Assembly: GCF_009363695.1 (NCBI RefSeq)
Contig: NZ_CP045403.1
Coordinates: forward strand, 3,544,501-3,608,500
Source: Bacillus sp. THAF10
GTDB taxonomy: Bacteria > Bacillota > Bacilli > Bacillales > Bacillaceae_I
Reading direction: 5' to 3'
DNA length: 64,000 bases
The translations under genes were made by a program, and so were the position numbers. How positions within the stretch are numbered: position 1 is the first letter of the stretch; each line of letters starts with the position of its first letter. The notes under the pieces are model-generated. The model made no database searches, was not told where the DNA came from, and saw nothing but the letters and a program-made list of their open reading frames with translations. Positions 8,970-17,780 of the stretch are shown here, one piece after another.

Positions 8970-10157
8970 TTACGTGTTAAACACCGTTTCCACTACTCTT
9001 TTAGTAGCATGTCCATCCTCTAACTCACAGAACTTTTGCTTAAATGTAAAATGTGGTTCTTCAACCTTAAAATTCTTTGCTTCTAGGCCACGTATTGCCG
9101 CTAGGATTTCGGCTGTATTTACTAAAAGCGGGCCTGGAGATTCTGTATGAAGATCAAAATAAAAGCCTCTAATCTCCTGTTGATATTTCTGAAAATCATA
9201 CGTAAAAAACAAGATGGGCCTGTCCAAGCATAAGTAATCGAAAAACACAGAAGAATAGTCAGTAATGAGCAAATCAGAAATAAGGTATAGCTCCTTGATA
9301 TCCTCATAATTACTGGTGTCATAAACAAACCCTTTAAACTTATCTATATACTCCGACAAATTTTCAGAAACCAAGTAGTGCATTCTTAAGATAATAACAT
9401 AGTCTTCCTTTAACTCGTGGTACATTTGTTCCAAATCAAGTTGAAGCTTCATTTTATACTTTCCTACCTCATAATAAAGATCATCACGCCAGGTTGGCGC
9501 ATAAAGAATCACTTTTTTGGAGGAAGGGATACCCAGCTTCTTTTTTATTTGCTCTATTGTATGTTGATTGTTTTCATTGATCAAATAATCGTTCCTTGGA
9601 TAGCCAGATACAAGCATATTTCCTTCAAAGCCAAACGCTCGCTGAAAAATTTCAGCAGAATACTGATTAGGAGCTATTAAATAATCCCATTTCTTTGTTT
9701 CTTTGAGAAAATTCTTTTTGTAGTTCTCCGTGGTAGTACCAGGCATGACCACCTCTTCAATATCTACTCCTAGCTTTTTCAATGGTGTCCCGTGCCAAGT
9801 TTGCAAGTAAACTGTATTTTTAGGCTTTTTTATCCATTCTGGTAAACGGGAATTCGTTACCCAATAGGTAGCCCTTGGCATAATCCAAAGCCACTGAAGA
9901 GAAAATCTCGATAAGATGTTTAAATCTGTTTCTTTAATGTCGTTTCTATATCTTTTATCTACACTCCAAAAGATAACATAATCTGATGGTTGTACCTTTA
10001 AGTATTCATAGATAGCTCGCGGGTTGCAACTATATTGTTTCCCCATGAAGCTCTCAAAAACAATGATTTTCTTTTTAGCTGGCACTTTTGCAATAATATC
10101 AAATAGTTTTTTATAAATCCATTGTATTATTTTGGTTTTCCCTAACATTCTTTTCAA
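8970..10157 (-). CDS. CDP-glycerol glycerophosphotransferase, single domain (TarF/TagF-like)
   Basis: 395 residues of the PF04464 family. It transfers glycerol-phosphate from CDP-glycerol to the growing teichoic acid at the inner membrane face. Family motifs are intact: VYLQTWHGTPLKKLG, GYPRNDYL, ILYAPTWRDDLYY, RMHYLVSENL and ITDYSSVFFDY. It is very similar in its catalytic half to the C-terminal module of the 2885-5029 fusion but lacks the GT2 domain. It could be the primer-extending (TarF) or polymerising (TagF) enzyme; sequence alone does not separate these. The start is TTG 10157 with GGGAGG 9 nt upstream; the first ATG is nine bases too far. It sits 24 bp after tagB. Confidence 0.88.
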   Translation of the reverse strand: MKRMLGKTKIIQWIYKKLFDIIAKVPAKKKIIVFESFMGKQYSCNPRAIYEYLKVQPSDYVIFWSVDKRYRNDIKETDLNILSRFSLQWLWIMPRATYWVTNSRLPEWIKKPKNTVYLQTWHGTPLKKLGVDIEEVVMPGTTTENYKKNFLKETKKWDYLIAPNQYSAEIFQRAFGFEGNMLVSGYPRNDYLINENNQHTIEQIKKKLGIPSSKKVILYAPTWRDDLYYEVGKYKMKLQLDLEQMYHELKEDYVIILRMHYLVSENLSEYIDKFKGFVYDTSNYEDIKELYLISDLLITDYSSVFFDYLCLDRPILFFTYDFQKYQQEIRGFYFDLHTESPGPLLVNTAEILAAIRGLEAKNFKVEEPHFTFKQKFCELEDGHATKRVVETVFNT

Positions 10158-10181
10158 CGTACGTAGCCTCCCTGCCCATTC

Positions 10182-11348
10182 TTAGTTGGTTCTATTTTGT
10201 ACATAATGAACAAGATTTCTGCTTGAATTCCCTGTTGAATACGTATTCCATTCCTCAGAATACTTTGAAATCATCTCATATGGAAAGTTATCATTCAAGA
10301 TTATCGTTATTAATTCCTCTGTTGTATATGCAACAGGACCAGGCACAGACGTAAGATAATCTCCAAAGATCCCTCTTTTCAATTGGTACTCCTTCAGATC
10401 ATAAGGGAAAAACACCATCGGCTTATTCCGTAATGCAAATTCAAATGGAATCGAGGAATAATCTGTCACTAATATATCTGTAATGAGCAGTAAATCATTC
10501 ATCCTCCTATAATGAGAAAGATCCAAAATAAAGTCAGGGTGGTCTTTCATAAGGGTCCCTTTTTCATGTTTAATCGCAGGGTGCAACTTCATAATTAGAA
10601 AATAGTTTTTCTCTTGTAACTGCTTCATTTTTTTTAAGTCGAGCTTTAATTTAAAAGAGGAGAGCTCACCATCCCGATAGGTCGGAGAATAAAGAATAAC
10701 CTTCTTGCCTTGTAATTGCGGATATTCTTCATAGAGTTTTGATGTAGTAAGTTCTTTTATCTCATGGTTGTAGAAAATATCTGTTCTTGGGACGCCTGTT
10801 CGTAGAAATTTCCCCTCATTTATTTGAAAAGCTTCCTTAAACACCTCGACCATTTTTTCAGACCCTACGACAACCTTGTCAAATTTTTCATAAACACGAA
10901 TGAAACGATTTTTAGCGTTTTGACTCCTAGTTACAACAGATTTATCTAATAAACCAAAATGCTTGATTGCCCCAGCCGCATGCCAGATTTGAATAAACTC
11001 TACCCCTTTTCTTACCTTTATCACAGATAAAAACGCAAAGTAATTATCAAGGATAATGGTTTTAGAGGTTCCAATATAGTAGATAGCTTTTATCAAGTCC
11101 AAGGGTTTTTTGTTGCTAAAATGGATACATGTTGGGGAGTTGTCTTGGCAATCTCTCTTTGTGTACTCATGCAGCAAAATAACGTTACCCAAACTTTCCT
11201 GGTTTTTAAACTCCCTAAGTAGAAAGTTAGCATTCTCTTCAAAAGTGGCAATTATTACCACTTTCTTTTTCAGTGGAAGCAAACTAGCGAACATATAGAT
11301 ACATTTAAATAGGAAAAGGTACACGGTTACTATCAATTCTCGTATCAT
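10182..11348 (-). CDS. tagB: Teichoic acid glycerol-phosphate primase
   Basis: 388 residues, matching TagB length. It adds the first glycerol-phosphate to the ManNAc-GlcNAc-PP-undecaprenol linkage unit made by TagA. The variant family motif QIWHAAGAIKHFG replaces the WHGTPLK motif of the polymerases and is the best marker of TagB. Other motifs are GVPRTDIFY, ILYSPTYRDG, MKLHPAIK and VTDYSSIPFEFA. An N-terminal hydrophobic stretch (ELIVTVYLFLFKCIYMFASLL) fits membrane association. The start is ATG 11348 with GAGGG 5 nt upstream; the longer frame from 11372 overlaps the ribosome site. It is divergent from tagA, as tagA and tagD are in B. subtilis. Confidence 0.92.
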   Translation of the reverse strand: MIRELIVTVYLFLFKCIYMFASLLPLKKKVVIIATFEENANFLLREFKNQESLGNVILLHEYTKRDCQDNSPTCIHFSNKKPLDLIKAIYYIGTSKTIILDNYFAFLSVIKVRKGVEFIQIWHAAGAIKHFGLLDKSVVTRSQNAKNRFIRVYEKFDKVVVGSEKMVEVFKEAFQINEGKFLRTGVPRTDIFYNHEIKELTTSKLYEEYPQLQGKKVILYSPTYRDGELSSFKLKLDLKKMKQLQEKNYFLIMKLHPAIKHEKGTLMKDHPDFILDLSHYRRMNDLLLITDILVTDYSSIPFEFALRNKPMVFFPYDLKEYQLKRGIFGDYLTSVPGPVAYTTEELITIILNDNFPYEMISKYSEEWNTYSTGNSSRNLVHYVQNRTN

Positions 11349-11519
11349 ATTATCCCTCTTTCCTCTAAGCATTTAAATCTGTGCATAAATTGTAAAAATT
11401 TTATACATAAAAAGGTATCGATATATCCACATAAATATGGCACAATGATATAAATGTAAAGATAAAATATATATTTTGTAAAGAATATTACTTTAAGATG
11501 TCACAACTGGAGTACAAAA
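11349..11519. promoter_or_regulatory. Divergent tagB/tagA control region
   Basis: This 171-bp AT-rich space must hold the promoters for both arms of the linkage-unit genes. No textbook -35/-10 pair stands out. Two copies of TGTAAA (11455-11460 and 11477-11482; TTTACA on the minus strand) are spaced exactly 22 bp, two helical turns, which resembles the phased TTAACA-like boxes bound by PhoP at the B. subtilis tag divergon. The PhoP reading is inference. Confidence 0.35.
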
Positions 11520-12296
11520 ATGCTTAATTATCAAAACGTGATAGGATATAACTTTGTAAATAGTACAATGGATGAGTTTGTCGATCATTCGGTTGAAAGA
11601 ATTAATTCAAACAAAAAGACCGTTATTGTAACCGCAAATCCTGAGATTATTACCTTTGCAAATAAAAATGCTTGGTATGAGGAAGTATTGAGAAGTGCCG
11701 ATTATATTATCCCTGATGGGGTTGGCATTGTTATGGCCTCCAAACTATTCAAAACTCCCTTAAAAGAAAGATTAACCGGATTCGATTTTATGGAGGAACT
11801 ATTGAATGTTTCCAACAAGCAGAAATATAGTATCTATCTTTTAGGAACAAAACCAAATGTAATAGATTTAACTGCCCAAAACATTAAAGAAAGGTTTCCT
11901 GACATTGAAATCGCAGGATACCACCACGGTTACTTTGAAGCTGGCGGAGAGGATGAAAAAGCCATCCTGGATAAAATACGAACCGAGAAGCCTGACATTG
12001 TTTTAGTTGGATTAGGATTTCCTAAACAGGAAAAGTGGATTTATGATAATATCCACCAATTCGATAAAGGCATGTTTATTGGGCTTGGCGGTTGCTTTAA
12101 TATCTGGGCCGGCGTAACCAAAAGGGCACCGAGGCTTTGGCGGGATCTTCATTTAGAATGGGCTTACAGAATCATTAAAGAGCCGATTCGGATAAAAAGA
12201 GCACTTGCCATACCTGTCTTTATCGTGAAAATTTTCTCTAAGCTAACCAAGAAGAATATTTATAAAATCAAAAATAACCAAAATAAAAATTTCTAG
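11520..12296 (+). CDS. tagA: UDP-ManNAc:GlcNAc-PP-undecaprenol ManNAc transferase
   Basis: 258 residues of the WecG/TagA (GT26) family. It adds ManNAc to GlcNAc-PP-undecaprenol, the first committed step of wall teichoic acid synthesis. Diagnostic motifs: VTANPEIITFA, YIIPDGVGIV (Asp of the active site), LTGFDFMEEL, YLLGTKPNVID and VGLGFPKQEKW. The C-terminus is basic (KEPIRIKRAL, KLTKKNIYKIK), as expected for membrane attachment. ATG 11520 has CTGGAG 7 nt upstream. It converges with mnaA, which supplies its donor, and shares a terminator with it. Confidence 0.95.
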   Translation: MLNYQNVIGYNFVNSTMDEFVDHSVERINSNKKTVIVTANPEIITFANKNAWYEEVLRSADYIIPDGVGIVMASKLFKTPLKERLTGFDFMEELLNVSNKQKYSIYLLGTKPNVIDLTAQNIKERFPDIEIAGYHHGYFEAGGEDEKAILDKIRTEKPDIVLVGLGFPKQEKWIYDNIHQFDKGMFIGLGGCFNIWAGVTKRAPRLWRDLHLEWAYRIIKEPIRIKRALAIPVFIVKIFSKLTKKNIYKIKNNQNKNF

Positions 12297-12302
12297 CCAT
12301 GG

Positions 12303-12337
12303 AAAACCCTGAAGAGAAACTATTCTTCAGGGTTTTT
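12303..12337. terminator. Terminator between tagA and mnaA
   Basis: AAAACCCTGAAGA and TCTTCAGGGTTTT form a 13-bp stem with T-runs on both strands. It overlaps the last codons of mnaA, so both convergent transcripts end here. Confidence 0.85.
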
Positions 12338-13483
12338 CTCCCATTCAAAGTTCATAGGTCTGTTCGGTATTTTTCCAAAATGGTATTTAATAACTTCGAT
12401 GATTCGTTCCGATGCAAAACCATCTCCATAAGGACTTAATACGCGCTTCTGGTTTGTGCCATGACCCTTAGATTCACTTAGTGCTTCCTCAACTGCAGCA
12501 TATACCTCACCTGGGTCTGTTCCAGCTAGCTTTAAAAAGCCTGCTTCAATTCCTTCTGGTCTTTCCGTATTTTTCCTCAATACAATGACTTTTTTATTAA
12601 AATAGGAGGCTTCTTCTTGAATCCCACCCGAGTCTGTTAATACCAGATCAGAAAGCTTTAATAATTGATGAAATTGAATGGGATCCAAAGGTTCTGTTTG
12701 AATGACATTTGGATATCCAGATAGTTCTTCCTGGACAATTTTTCTAATCTCCGGGTTTTTATGAACGGGGAAAACGACCCTTACATCTTCAAAGTCAGAA
12801 ACAATTCTTTTTACTGCAGCGAAGATGTTTCGCAAAGGTTCTCCTAAGTTCTCTCTTCGATGAGCAGTTAATAATATGACCCTTTTATCGTTTATCTCTT
12901 CCTGTACAGGTAAAGTACATTCTGCAGCTACTGTCGTTTTTAATGCATCCATGACCGTGTTACCTGTAACGTAGATGCTTTCTTCTATATATCCTTCAGA
13001 AAGTAAATTGAAGGAGGCATGTTTGGTTGGTGCAAAGTGAATATCTGCCATTACCGCTGTCAGCCTTCGATTGATTTCTTCTGGAAATGGAGAATATTTA
13101 TGATTTGTTCGTAAACCAGCCTCCACATGTGCAAGCGTAATTTTATTATAAAACGCGGCTAATCCTGCTACAAAAGACGTAGTGGTGTCTCCATGAACAA
13201 GAATGATATCAGGTTGGGATTCTTTTATTACTCTATCTAAATCTTCTAAAGCTTTGGAAGTGATATTTACTAATGTTTGCGCTTGTTTCATGATATTCAA
13301 ATCATAATTAGGTTTAATGTTAAACAGTTCTAACACTTGATCAAGCATCTCTCTATGCTGACCAGTTACCGCTACAATAGATTCGAACACGTCTGTATTC
13401 TTTTCTAGCTCTTTAATGACAGGTGCCATTTTTATCGCTTCTGGCCTTGTTCCAAATACGGTCATTACTTTTATTTTTTTCAC
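12320..13483 (-). CDS. mnaA: UDP-N-acetylglucosamine 2-epimerase (non-hydrolysing)
   Basis: 387 residues. It interconverts UDP-GlcNAc and UDP-ManNAc, the donor used by TagA. Family motifs: VMTVFGTRPEAIKMAPVI at the start, HVEAGLRT, FPEEINRR, LTAHRRENLG, DSGGIQEEA and VLRKNTERPEG. The start is chosen at GTG 13483, giving MKKIKVMTVFG; AGAGGTG lies just upstream and two earlier in-frame GTG codons are too close. The neighbour upstream is a UDP-sugar dehydrogenase that could oxidise the same sugar, so MnaA may feed two pathways. Confidence 0.94.
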   Translation of the reverse strand: MKKIKVMTVFGTRPEAIKMAPVIKELEKNTDVFESIVAVTGQHREMLDQVLELFNIKPNYDLNIMKQAQTLVNITSKALEDLDRVIKESQPDIILVHGDTTTSFVAGLAAFYNKITLAHVEAGLRTNHKYSPFPEEINRRLTAVMADIHFAPTKHASFNLLSEGYIEESIYVTGNTVMDALKTTVAAECTLPVQEEINDKRVILLTAHRRENLGEPLRNIFAAVKRIVSDFEDVRVVFPVHKNPEIRKIVQEELSGYPNVIQTEPLDPIQFHQLLKLSDLVLTDSGGIQEEASYFNKKVIVLRKNTERPEGIEAGFLKLAGTDPGEVYAAVEEALSESKGHGTNQKRVLSPYGDGFASERIIEVIKYHFGKIPNRPMNFEWEKNPEE

Positions 13484-13568
13484 CACGTACACCTCTATTC
13501 TCTCAATGCTCTTTATTCTACTTGTATTCGAATTATTAGGAAAGCGTAAAGTTTTCTCCTGTATATCA

Positions 13569-13605
13569 AAAAGCCTCAGTCACGATAAAAGGTGACTAAG
13601 GCTTT
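13569..13605 (-). terminator. Terminator of the UDP-sugar dehydrogenase gene
   Basis: AAAGCCTtAGTCAC pairs with GTGACTgAGGCTTT (one wobble or mismatch) around GATAAAAG, followed by T-rich sequence on the minus strand. It separates the dehydrogenase gene from mnaA. Confidence 0.75.
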
Positions 13606-13622
13606 ATCTTATTTTGAATTTT

Positions 13623-14903
13623 TTACAATCTCCAAAGAGTTACTCCTTCTGGACATTCTTCTTTCGGAAGCTTGCTCTTGATGTCGACCACCACACCATT
13701 TCCATTCTTTAACAGCCTAGTAAATTGACTCCAGCCTTTTTCCACATAAGCATGATGTGGAACGGCAAAGACAACCGCATCTGCTGGTTCAAGCTTTTCA
13801 TAGTCCACAAGTTCTACACCATATTCCTTGTAAACTTCTTCTTTATCAGACAAAGCGTCTGTTACCTGCACATCAATCCCAAACTCTTTCAGCTCATTGA
13901 TAACATCAATGACCCTTGAATTGCGTTGATCTGGAACATTCTCTTTAAAGGTTATTCCAAGAATGGTCACTTTCGCTCCTTGAATCGTCATTTTCTTATG
14001 AATCATTTGCTTAATTAATGATGTTGCAATAAATTTGCCCATATTCCCATTAATTCTTCGTCCGGAAAGTATGACCTCAGGGTGATAGCCGACACTTTCC
14101 GCTTTAGACGTAAGATAGTAGGGATCGACACCAATACAGTGTCCCCCTACTAACCCCGGAGAAAAAGGAAGAAAGTTCCATTTGGTTCCAGCTGCTTTTA
14201 AAACTTCCTCCGTGTCAATGTCTAACCTATCAAAAATTAATGCCAGCTCATTCATTAGGGCAATATTCACATCTCGCTGCGTGTTTTCGATTACCTTTGC
14301 CGCTTCTGCCACTTTAATTGAGCTCGCTCGATATACTCCAGCTTCCACCACTGAGCCATAAACTGCAGCAATTACTTCTAACACCTCTTCATTTTGACCA
14401 GACACAACCTTGGTAATAGTTCTGAACGTGCGCTCCTTGTCACCGGGGTTGATACGTTCTGGTGAATAACCAATAAAGAAGTCCACTCCACCCTTTAAGC
14501 CTGATTTTTCTTCTAAAATAGGGAGACATTCTTCCTCGGTAGCTCCTGGGTAAACCGTTGATTCATAAACAACAATAGTACCTTTGGTCAAATTACTACC
14601 AACCGTTTCAGATGCTTTAATTAGCGGTGTTAAATCTGGTTGATTGTTTTGATTAATGGGAGTTGGCACCGCAACAATGATAAAATCTGCTTCTTTTAAG
14701 CTTGCAGGATTAGTCGTAAAATCAATATCCGCTTTCACTAGCTCTTCGGAAGCTACTTCATTTGTATAATCTATTCCATTCTTTAATGTATTTATACGAT
14801 GTTCATTAATATCAAATCCAATAATTCTCTGGCTTTTTCCGAATTCAACTGCAACTGGTAAACCAACGTAGCCTAAACCAACTACCGCAATCTTTTTATT
14901 CAT
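13623..14903 (-). CDS. UDP-N-acetylhexosamine 6-dehydrogenase (TviB/WecC-like)
   Basis: 426 residues. This enzyme family oxidises C6 of a UDP-sugar to the uronic acid in two NAD-dependent steps. Seen: N-terminal Rossmann motif VVGLGYVGLPVAVEFG, VAVPTPIN, active-site Cys in GGHCIGVDPYYL, and GITFKENVPDQRNSR near the C-terminal domain. The sequence style (VEFGK, IGFDINEHRI) fits UDP-GlcNAc/ManNAc dehydrogenases better than UDP-glucose dehydrogenase. Adjacent mnaA makes UDP-ManNAc available, suggesting UDP-ManNAcA or a related uronate for a second wall polymer (inference). ATG 14903 has AAGGAGG 11 nt upstream. Confidence 0.88.
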   Translation of the reverse strand: MNKKIAVVGLGYVGLPVAVEFGKSQRIIGFDINEHRINTLKNGIDYTNEVASEELVKADIDFTTNPASLKEADFIIVAVPTPINQNNQPDLTPLIKASETVGSNLTKGTIVVYESTVYPGATEEECLPILEEKSGLKGGVDFFIGYSPERINPGDKERTFRTITKVVSGQNEEVLEVIAAVYGSVVEAGVYRASSIKVAEAAKVIENTQRDVNIALMNELALIFDRLDIDTEEVLKAAGTKWNFLPFSPGLVGGHCIGVDPYYLTSKAESVGYHPEVILSGRRINGNMGKFIATSLIKQMIHKKMTIQGAKVTILGITFKENVPDQRNSRVIDVINELKEFGIDVQVTDALSDKEEVYKEYGVELVDYEKLEPADAVVFAVPHHAYVEKGWSQFTRLLKNGNGVVVDIKSKLPKEECPEGVTLWRL

Positions 14904-15070
14904 GATTCGTGCTTCCTCCTTGGATAAAAGCTAACCTTATGTAAAATGCTCATTACTAATCCCCAATTATAATTACGGATATTTAGAAAATCCACTTACA
15001 ACATAGGATGTAACTGGAAAGTAATATTTATTAATCAAATTACAACGTGAAAATGATTTTTTGTAATAAT

Positions 15071-15097
15071 GTTTAACTATTATTTACATTCGGGTAT
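15071..15097 (+). promoter_or_regulatory. Sigma-B-type promoter
   Basis: GTTTAA at 15071-15076 and GGGTAT at 15092-15097, separated by 15 bp, match the general-stress sigma-B consensus. The start codon of the small membrane protein gene follows 78 bp downstream. Confidence 0.7.
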
Positions 15098-15175
15098 ATA
15101 AAACAAAGTTTTCTATTTCAAGCGTTCATAGATTAGGCAATGAAATCATAGAATGGAGGAAAAGGGGGAACTATC

Positions 15176-15550
15176 ATGCATACTATTAACGAAAAATTGC
15201 TTCCCATGATGAAGAGCAAAGTAACACATATAAAAAGCATGAGACCTGACTGGAATTGGTCAGAAATTCATGCTGTCATGAATGCTTTTGGATTCCGGTT
15301 AATTTTTCTGACATGTTTATGTCCCATATTAACAATCGTCCCTGCTTTCGCAACAAATCTAGCAATCGAAGCTGCTTCTTTCACAGGATTTCTCCTTGCT
15401 CTTATTTTGCTCATTCCATGGATAGTCATACCAACATTATTTATTCAGCATCTAACCAATCGGTCTAAGTTTGGAATCATTGCCTCTTTCGTATACGCGG
15501 GTCTATTGCTGGTTAGCTATATCATTTGGATTTTTGCTGTTCCTTTATAA
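15176..15550 (+). CDS. Small membrane protein, probably of the general stress response
   Basis: 124 residues. A polar N-terminus of about 40 residues is followed by three predicted membrane spans (RLIFLTCLCPILTIVPAF, FTGFLLALILLIPWIVIPTL, IIASFVYAGLLLVSYIIWIF). No family is recognised. A consensus sigma-B promoter lies 78 bp upstream, so expression on stress or stationary phase entry is likely. ATG 15176 follows a GGAAAAGGGGGAA purine run. The gene stands alone between the sugar dehydrogenase (divergent) and an SGNH-like gene (convergent, common terminator). Confidence 0.72.
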   Translation: MHTINEKLLPMMKSKVTHIKSMRPDWNWSEIHAVMNAFGFRLIFLTCLCPILTIVPAFATNLAIEAASFTGFLLALILLIPWIVIPTLFIQHLTNRSKFGIIASFVYAGLLLVSYIIWIFAVPL

Positions 15551-15555
15551 CCAAA

Positions 15556-15606
15556 CAAAAAAAAGCGCTACATTGGTTTATATACCAACAAGCGCTTTTT
15601 CTTTTT
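15556..15606. terminator. Bidirectional terminator
   Basis: AAAAAAAAGCGCT pairs with AGCGCTTTTT, with an inner ATTGGT/ACCAA stem and T-runs on both strands. It serves the membrane protein gene and the convergent SGNH-like gene. Confidence 0.85.
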
Positions 15607-15613
15607 CAACAAT

Positions 15614-16423
15614 TTAATTTGTTGCTACAAATAATTCTACTAGATGCCCTGCCCATAATTCATGCCCTTTTTCGTTTGGGAGATAGCTATCAGGAATAAT
15701 ATATTCATTAAATACCTCATCCTGATAATCAGGCCAGCTTGTCCAGTGATCAATAAAGGTGACCCCTTTTTCGTTTGCGAAATCCTTTAATGCTGCTACA
15801 TCATTTGGGTAGTAGCTAGCATTATATATTGGCTGTCCTGGCTGCAAAAACAAATACACATCAGGATTTAAAGCTTCAATTTCTTCAATCATGATCTCAA
15901 TATTATCTAACGAATCTTCAATCAAAATATATCCATTGCTATCTAAAAGAAATGGCTCCAAAATAACAATATCAGGCTTCACACTTACATTATGTAATAA
16001 CAAATCTTTTTCCACAACATCACTCGTATACACTTCTCCAGCAATAGATTGAACGGTTATCTGAAAAAAATCTCCAAATGTCTTTTCTAACTCTTGCTTA
16101 AAAAGAGCAGTCCAAGGAGCTTCTCCACTTTCAAGCACACTCGAACCTATTAATAGTAATTCAACCGATTCCTCATTTTTTTCTTTTTGAATTAGAAAAT
16201 CGGCAAGGTCCATTGGAAGGTTTGGGAAGCTGCTAGCTGTTGACTCTAATTTCTCATCTTCGTCTTGTTCCTTGGAGGACTTTTCACTAGCATCCGCCTT
16301 ACTTTCCACCTGCATACCGCTTCTGCTATCACCTGCTGAAGCAACTTTATCTTTCCAATGATAATTTCCATATACAATTGAACCTATACAGACTAAGATA
16401 ACGATTGTCAATAGAGCTCTCAT
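15614..16423 (-). CDS. Membrane-anchored SGNH-like protein, second paralogue
   Basis: 269 residues: an N-terminal anchor (LLTIVILVCIGSIVYGNY), an acidic linker of about 45 residues, then an SGNH-like domain. It is related to 5636-6394. The nucleophile region reads LLLIGSSVLESG, near the GDS block. The final block reads DSYLPNEKGHELWAG: the Asp and the later His are present, but the position of the catalytic His in DxxH is Leu. It may therefore be inactive or use a changed triad. Such genes recur near Gram-positive surface polymer genes; here it is divergent from an LCP ligase gene. ATG 16423 has AGAGGTGG 6 nt upstream. Confidence 0.72.
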   Translation of the reverse strand: MRALLTIVILVCIGSIVYGNYHWKDKVASAGDSRSGMQVESKADASEKSSKEQDEDEKLESTASSFPNLPMDLADFLIQKEKNEESVELLLIGSSVLESGEAPWTALFKQELEKTFGDFFQITVQSIAGEVYTSDVVEKDLLLHNVSVKPDIVILEPFLLDSNGYILIEDSLDNIEIMIEEIEALNPDVYLFLQPGQPIYNASYYPNDVAALKDFANEKGVTFIDHWTSWPDYQDEVFNEYIIPDSYLPNEKGHELWAGHLVELFVATN

Positions 16424-16617
16424 ACATTACCACCTCTTACCAAATATACTACTATTCTATCATTTATCAAAGGCAGGTTTGTCATATTTACAGGAAATTT
16501 GTAAAAAAACTTCAATAATTTTCATGCTCATGCAGAAAATTGCAAACAAATGATTGTATAATAGATGAAATGCCAATATAATCAAAATTAATGATTATAA
16601 GAAGGAAGAGTGTATTT

Positions 16618-17541
16618 ATGTTTAAAAAGAAATGGTTTCTCCTATTAGTAAGTTTCCTTGGAATAGCAACAATTGTTGTTGGCATTTTTGCCTTCAATGT
16701 CTATAAATCTTTAGAAAACACAGCAGCTAATATGCATACCCCTTTGGATCGAGACAATTCTGAACGAAGAAACTCAGAAGTAGATTTTAATAAACAAGAC
16801 CCGTTATCCTTTTTGATTTTGGGAGTGGATGAAAGACCTGGAGACAAAGGACGCTCCGATTCCATGATTGTACTGACAGTAAACCCAAACAAAAAATCAA
16901 TGCAAATGGTTAGTATCCCTCGTGATACGAGAACGCAAATCATCGGAAAAGGCTTTGATGATAAAATAAATCACGCTTATGCATTTGGCGGCCCAGAAAT
17001 GTCGATTGCAACTGTTGAAAACTTCCTCGACATTCCTATTGACTACTTTGTTCAAGTTAATATGGAAAGCTTTAAAGATATAGTGGACGCCGTTGGTGGT
17101 GTTACCGTTAATAATCAGCTTGCATTTAGCCACGGAGGTCATGACTTCCCGCTTGGGGAAATTCAACTAGATGGGGATTCCGCTTTAACTTATTCAAGAA
17201 TGAGGAAACTAGATAGTGATTTCGGACGACAGGAAAGACATCGCGAGGTAATCCTAGGAGTTATTGAGAAGGGAGCTTCCATTTCATCTGTTACAAAATT
17301 TGATGATATCCTTGATGTGCTTGGGAACAATGTTCGCACAAATTTAACCTTTGAGGAAATGGTTGACATTCAAGCCAACTATAAAAATGCCCGTCACAAC
17401 TTAACACAACATCAAATTATAGGTTCTGGGACCATGATTGACGACATCTATTATTTATTGGTAACAGAAGAAGATCGTTTAAATATTTCCAACCTGTTAA
17501 AAGAACATTTAGAGCTTGATTCTGGTGTAGCGAAGAATTAA
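16618..17541 (+). CDS. tagU: LytR-CpsA-Psr family wall polymer ligase
   Basis: 307 residues. LCP proteins move completed teichoic acid from undecaprenyl phosphate to peptidoglycan on the outer membrane face. Seen: short cytoplasmic N-terminus and one membrane span (WFLLLVSFLGIATIVVGIFA), then the LCP domain with FLILGVDERPGDKGRSDSM, SIPRDTRT, DKINHAYAFGG, YSRMRK and DFGRQERHRE. The conserved Asp and Arg residues that bind lipid pyrophosphate are all present. Length matches TagU/LytR. ATG 16618 has GAAGGAAGAG about 7 nt upstream; the frame upstream from 16591 lacks a site. The symbol is by family similarity; which of the several LCP paralogues it is cannot be told. Confidence 0.88.
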   Translation: MFKKKWFLLLVSFLGIATIVVGIFAFNVYKSLENTAANMHTPLDRDNSERRNSEVDFNKQDPLSFLILGVDERPGDKGRSDSMIVLTVNPNKKSMQMVSIPRDTRTQIIGKGFDDKINHAYAFGGPEMSIATVENFLDIPIDYFVQVNMESFKDIVDAVGGVTVNNQLAFSHGGHDFPLGEIQLDGDSALTYSRMRKLDSDFGRQERHREVILGVIEKGASISSVTKFDDILDVLGNNVRTNLTFEEMVDIQANYKNARHNLTQHQIIGSGTMIDDIYYLLVTEEDRLNISNLLKEHLELDSGVAKN

Positions 17542-17548
17542 CAATAGC

Positions 17549-17582
17549 AAAAGGGCTAACCATTTATGGTTAGCCCTTTTAA
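17549..17582 (+). terminator. Terminator of the LCP ligase gene
   Basis: AAAAGGGCTAACCAT and ATGGTTAGCCCTTTT form a 15-bp perfect stem with a two-base spacer, ending in T residues. Confidence 0.88.
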
Positions 17583-17602
17583 TAATGACTTTGTTAAACT
17601 TC

Positions 17603-17735
17603 GCTGTTGATTTCCGCCGAATTGGCTCCGCGTCCGCGCTGCGATTTGTAAGCCTCCTCGGGCTTGCCCTGCGGGGTCACAAGTCTTTCGCTTCATTCCC
17701 GAGAAGAGTCTCCGCCATTTGCTCCAATCAACTGC
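17603..17735 (-). repeat. Dispersed repeat A, copy 1 (reverse orientation)
   Basis: The element begins GCTGTTGATTTCCGCCG and ends GCTCCAATCAACTGC, so its ends are inverted repeats. Internal blocks TTTGTAAGCCTCCTCGGGC and TGCGGGGTC match the complement of the copy at 45152-45282. This class of GTTGATT-ended, about 130-bp intergenic element is common in Bacillaceae genomes. Confidence 0.75.
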
Positions 17736-17780
17736 TAAAAAACTCAATTTATCAACAGTCTTCTTTAGATAGCCTAAATA

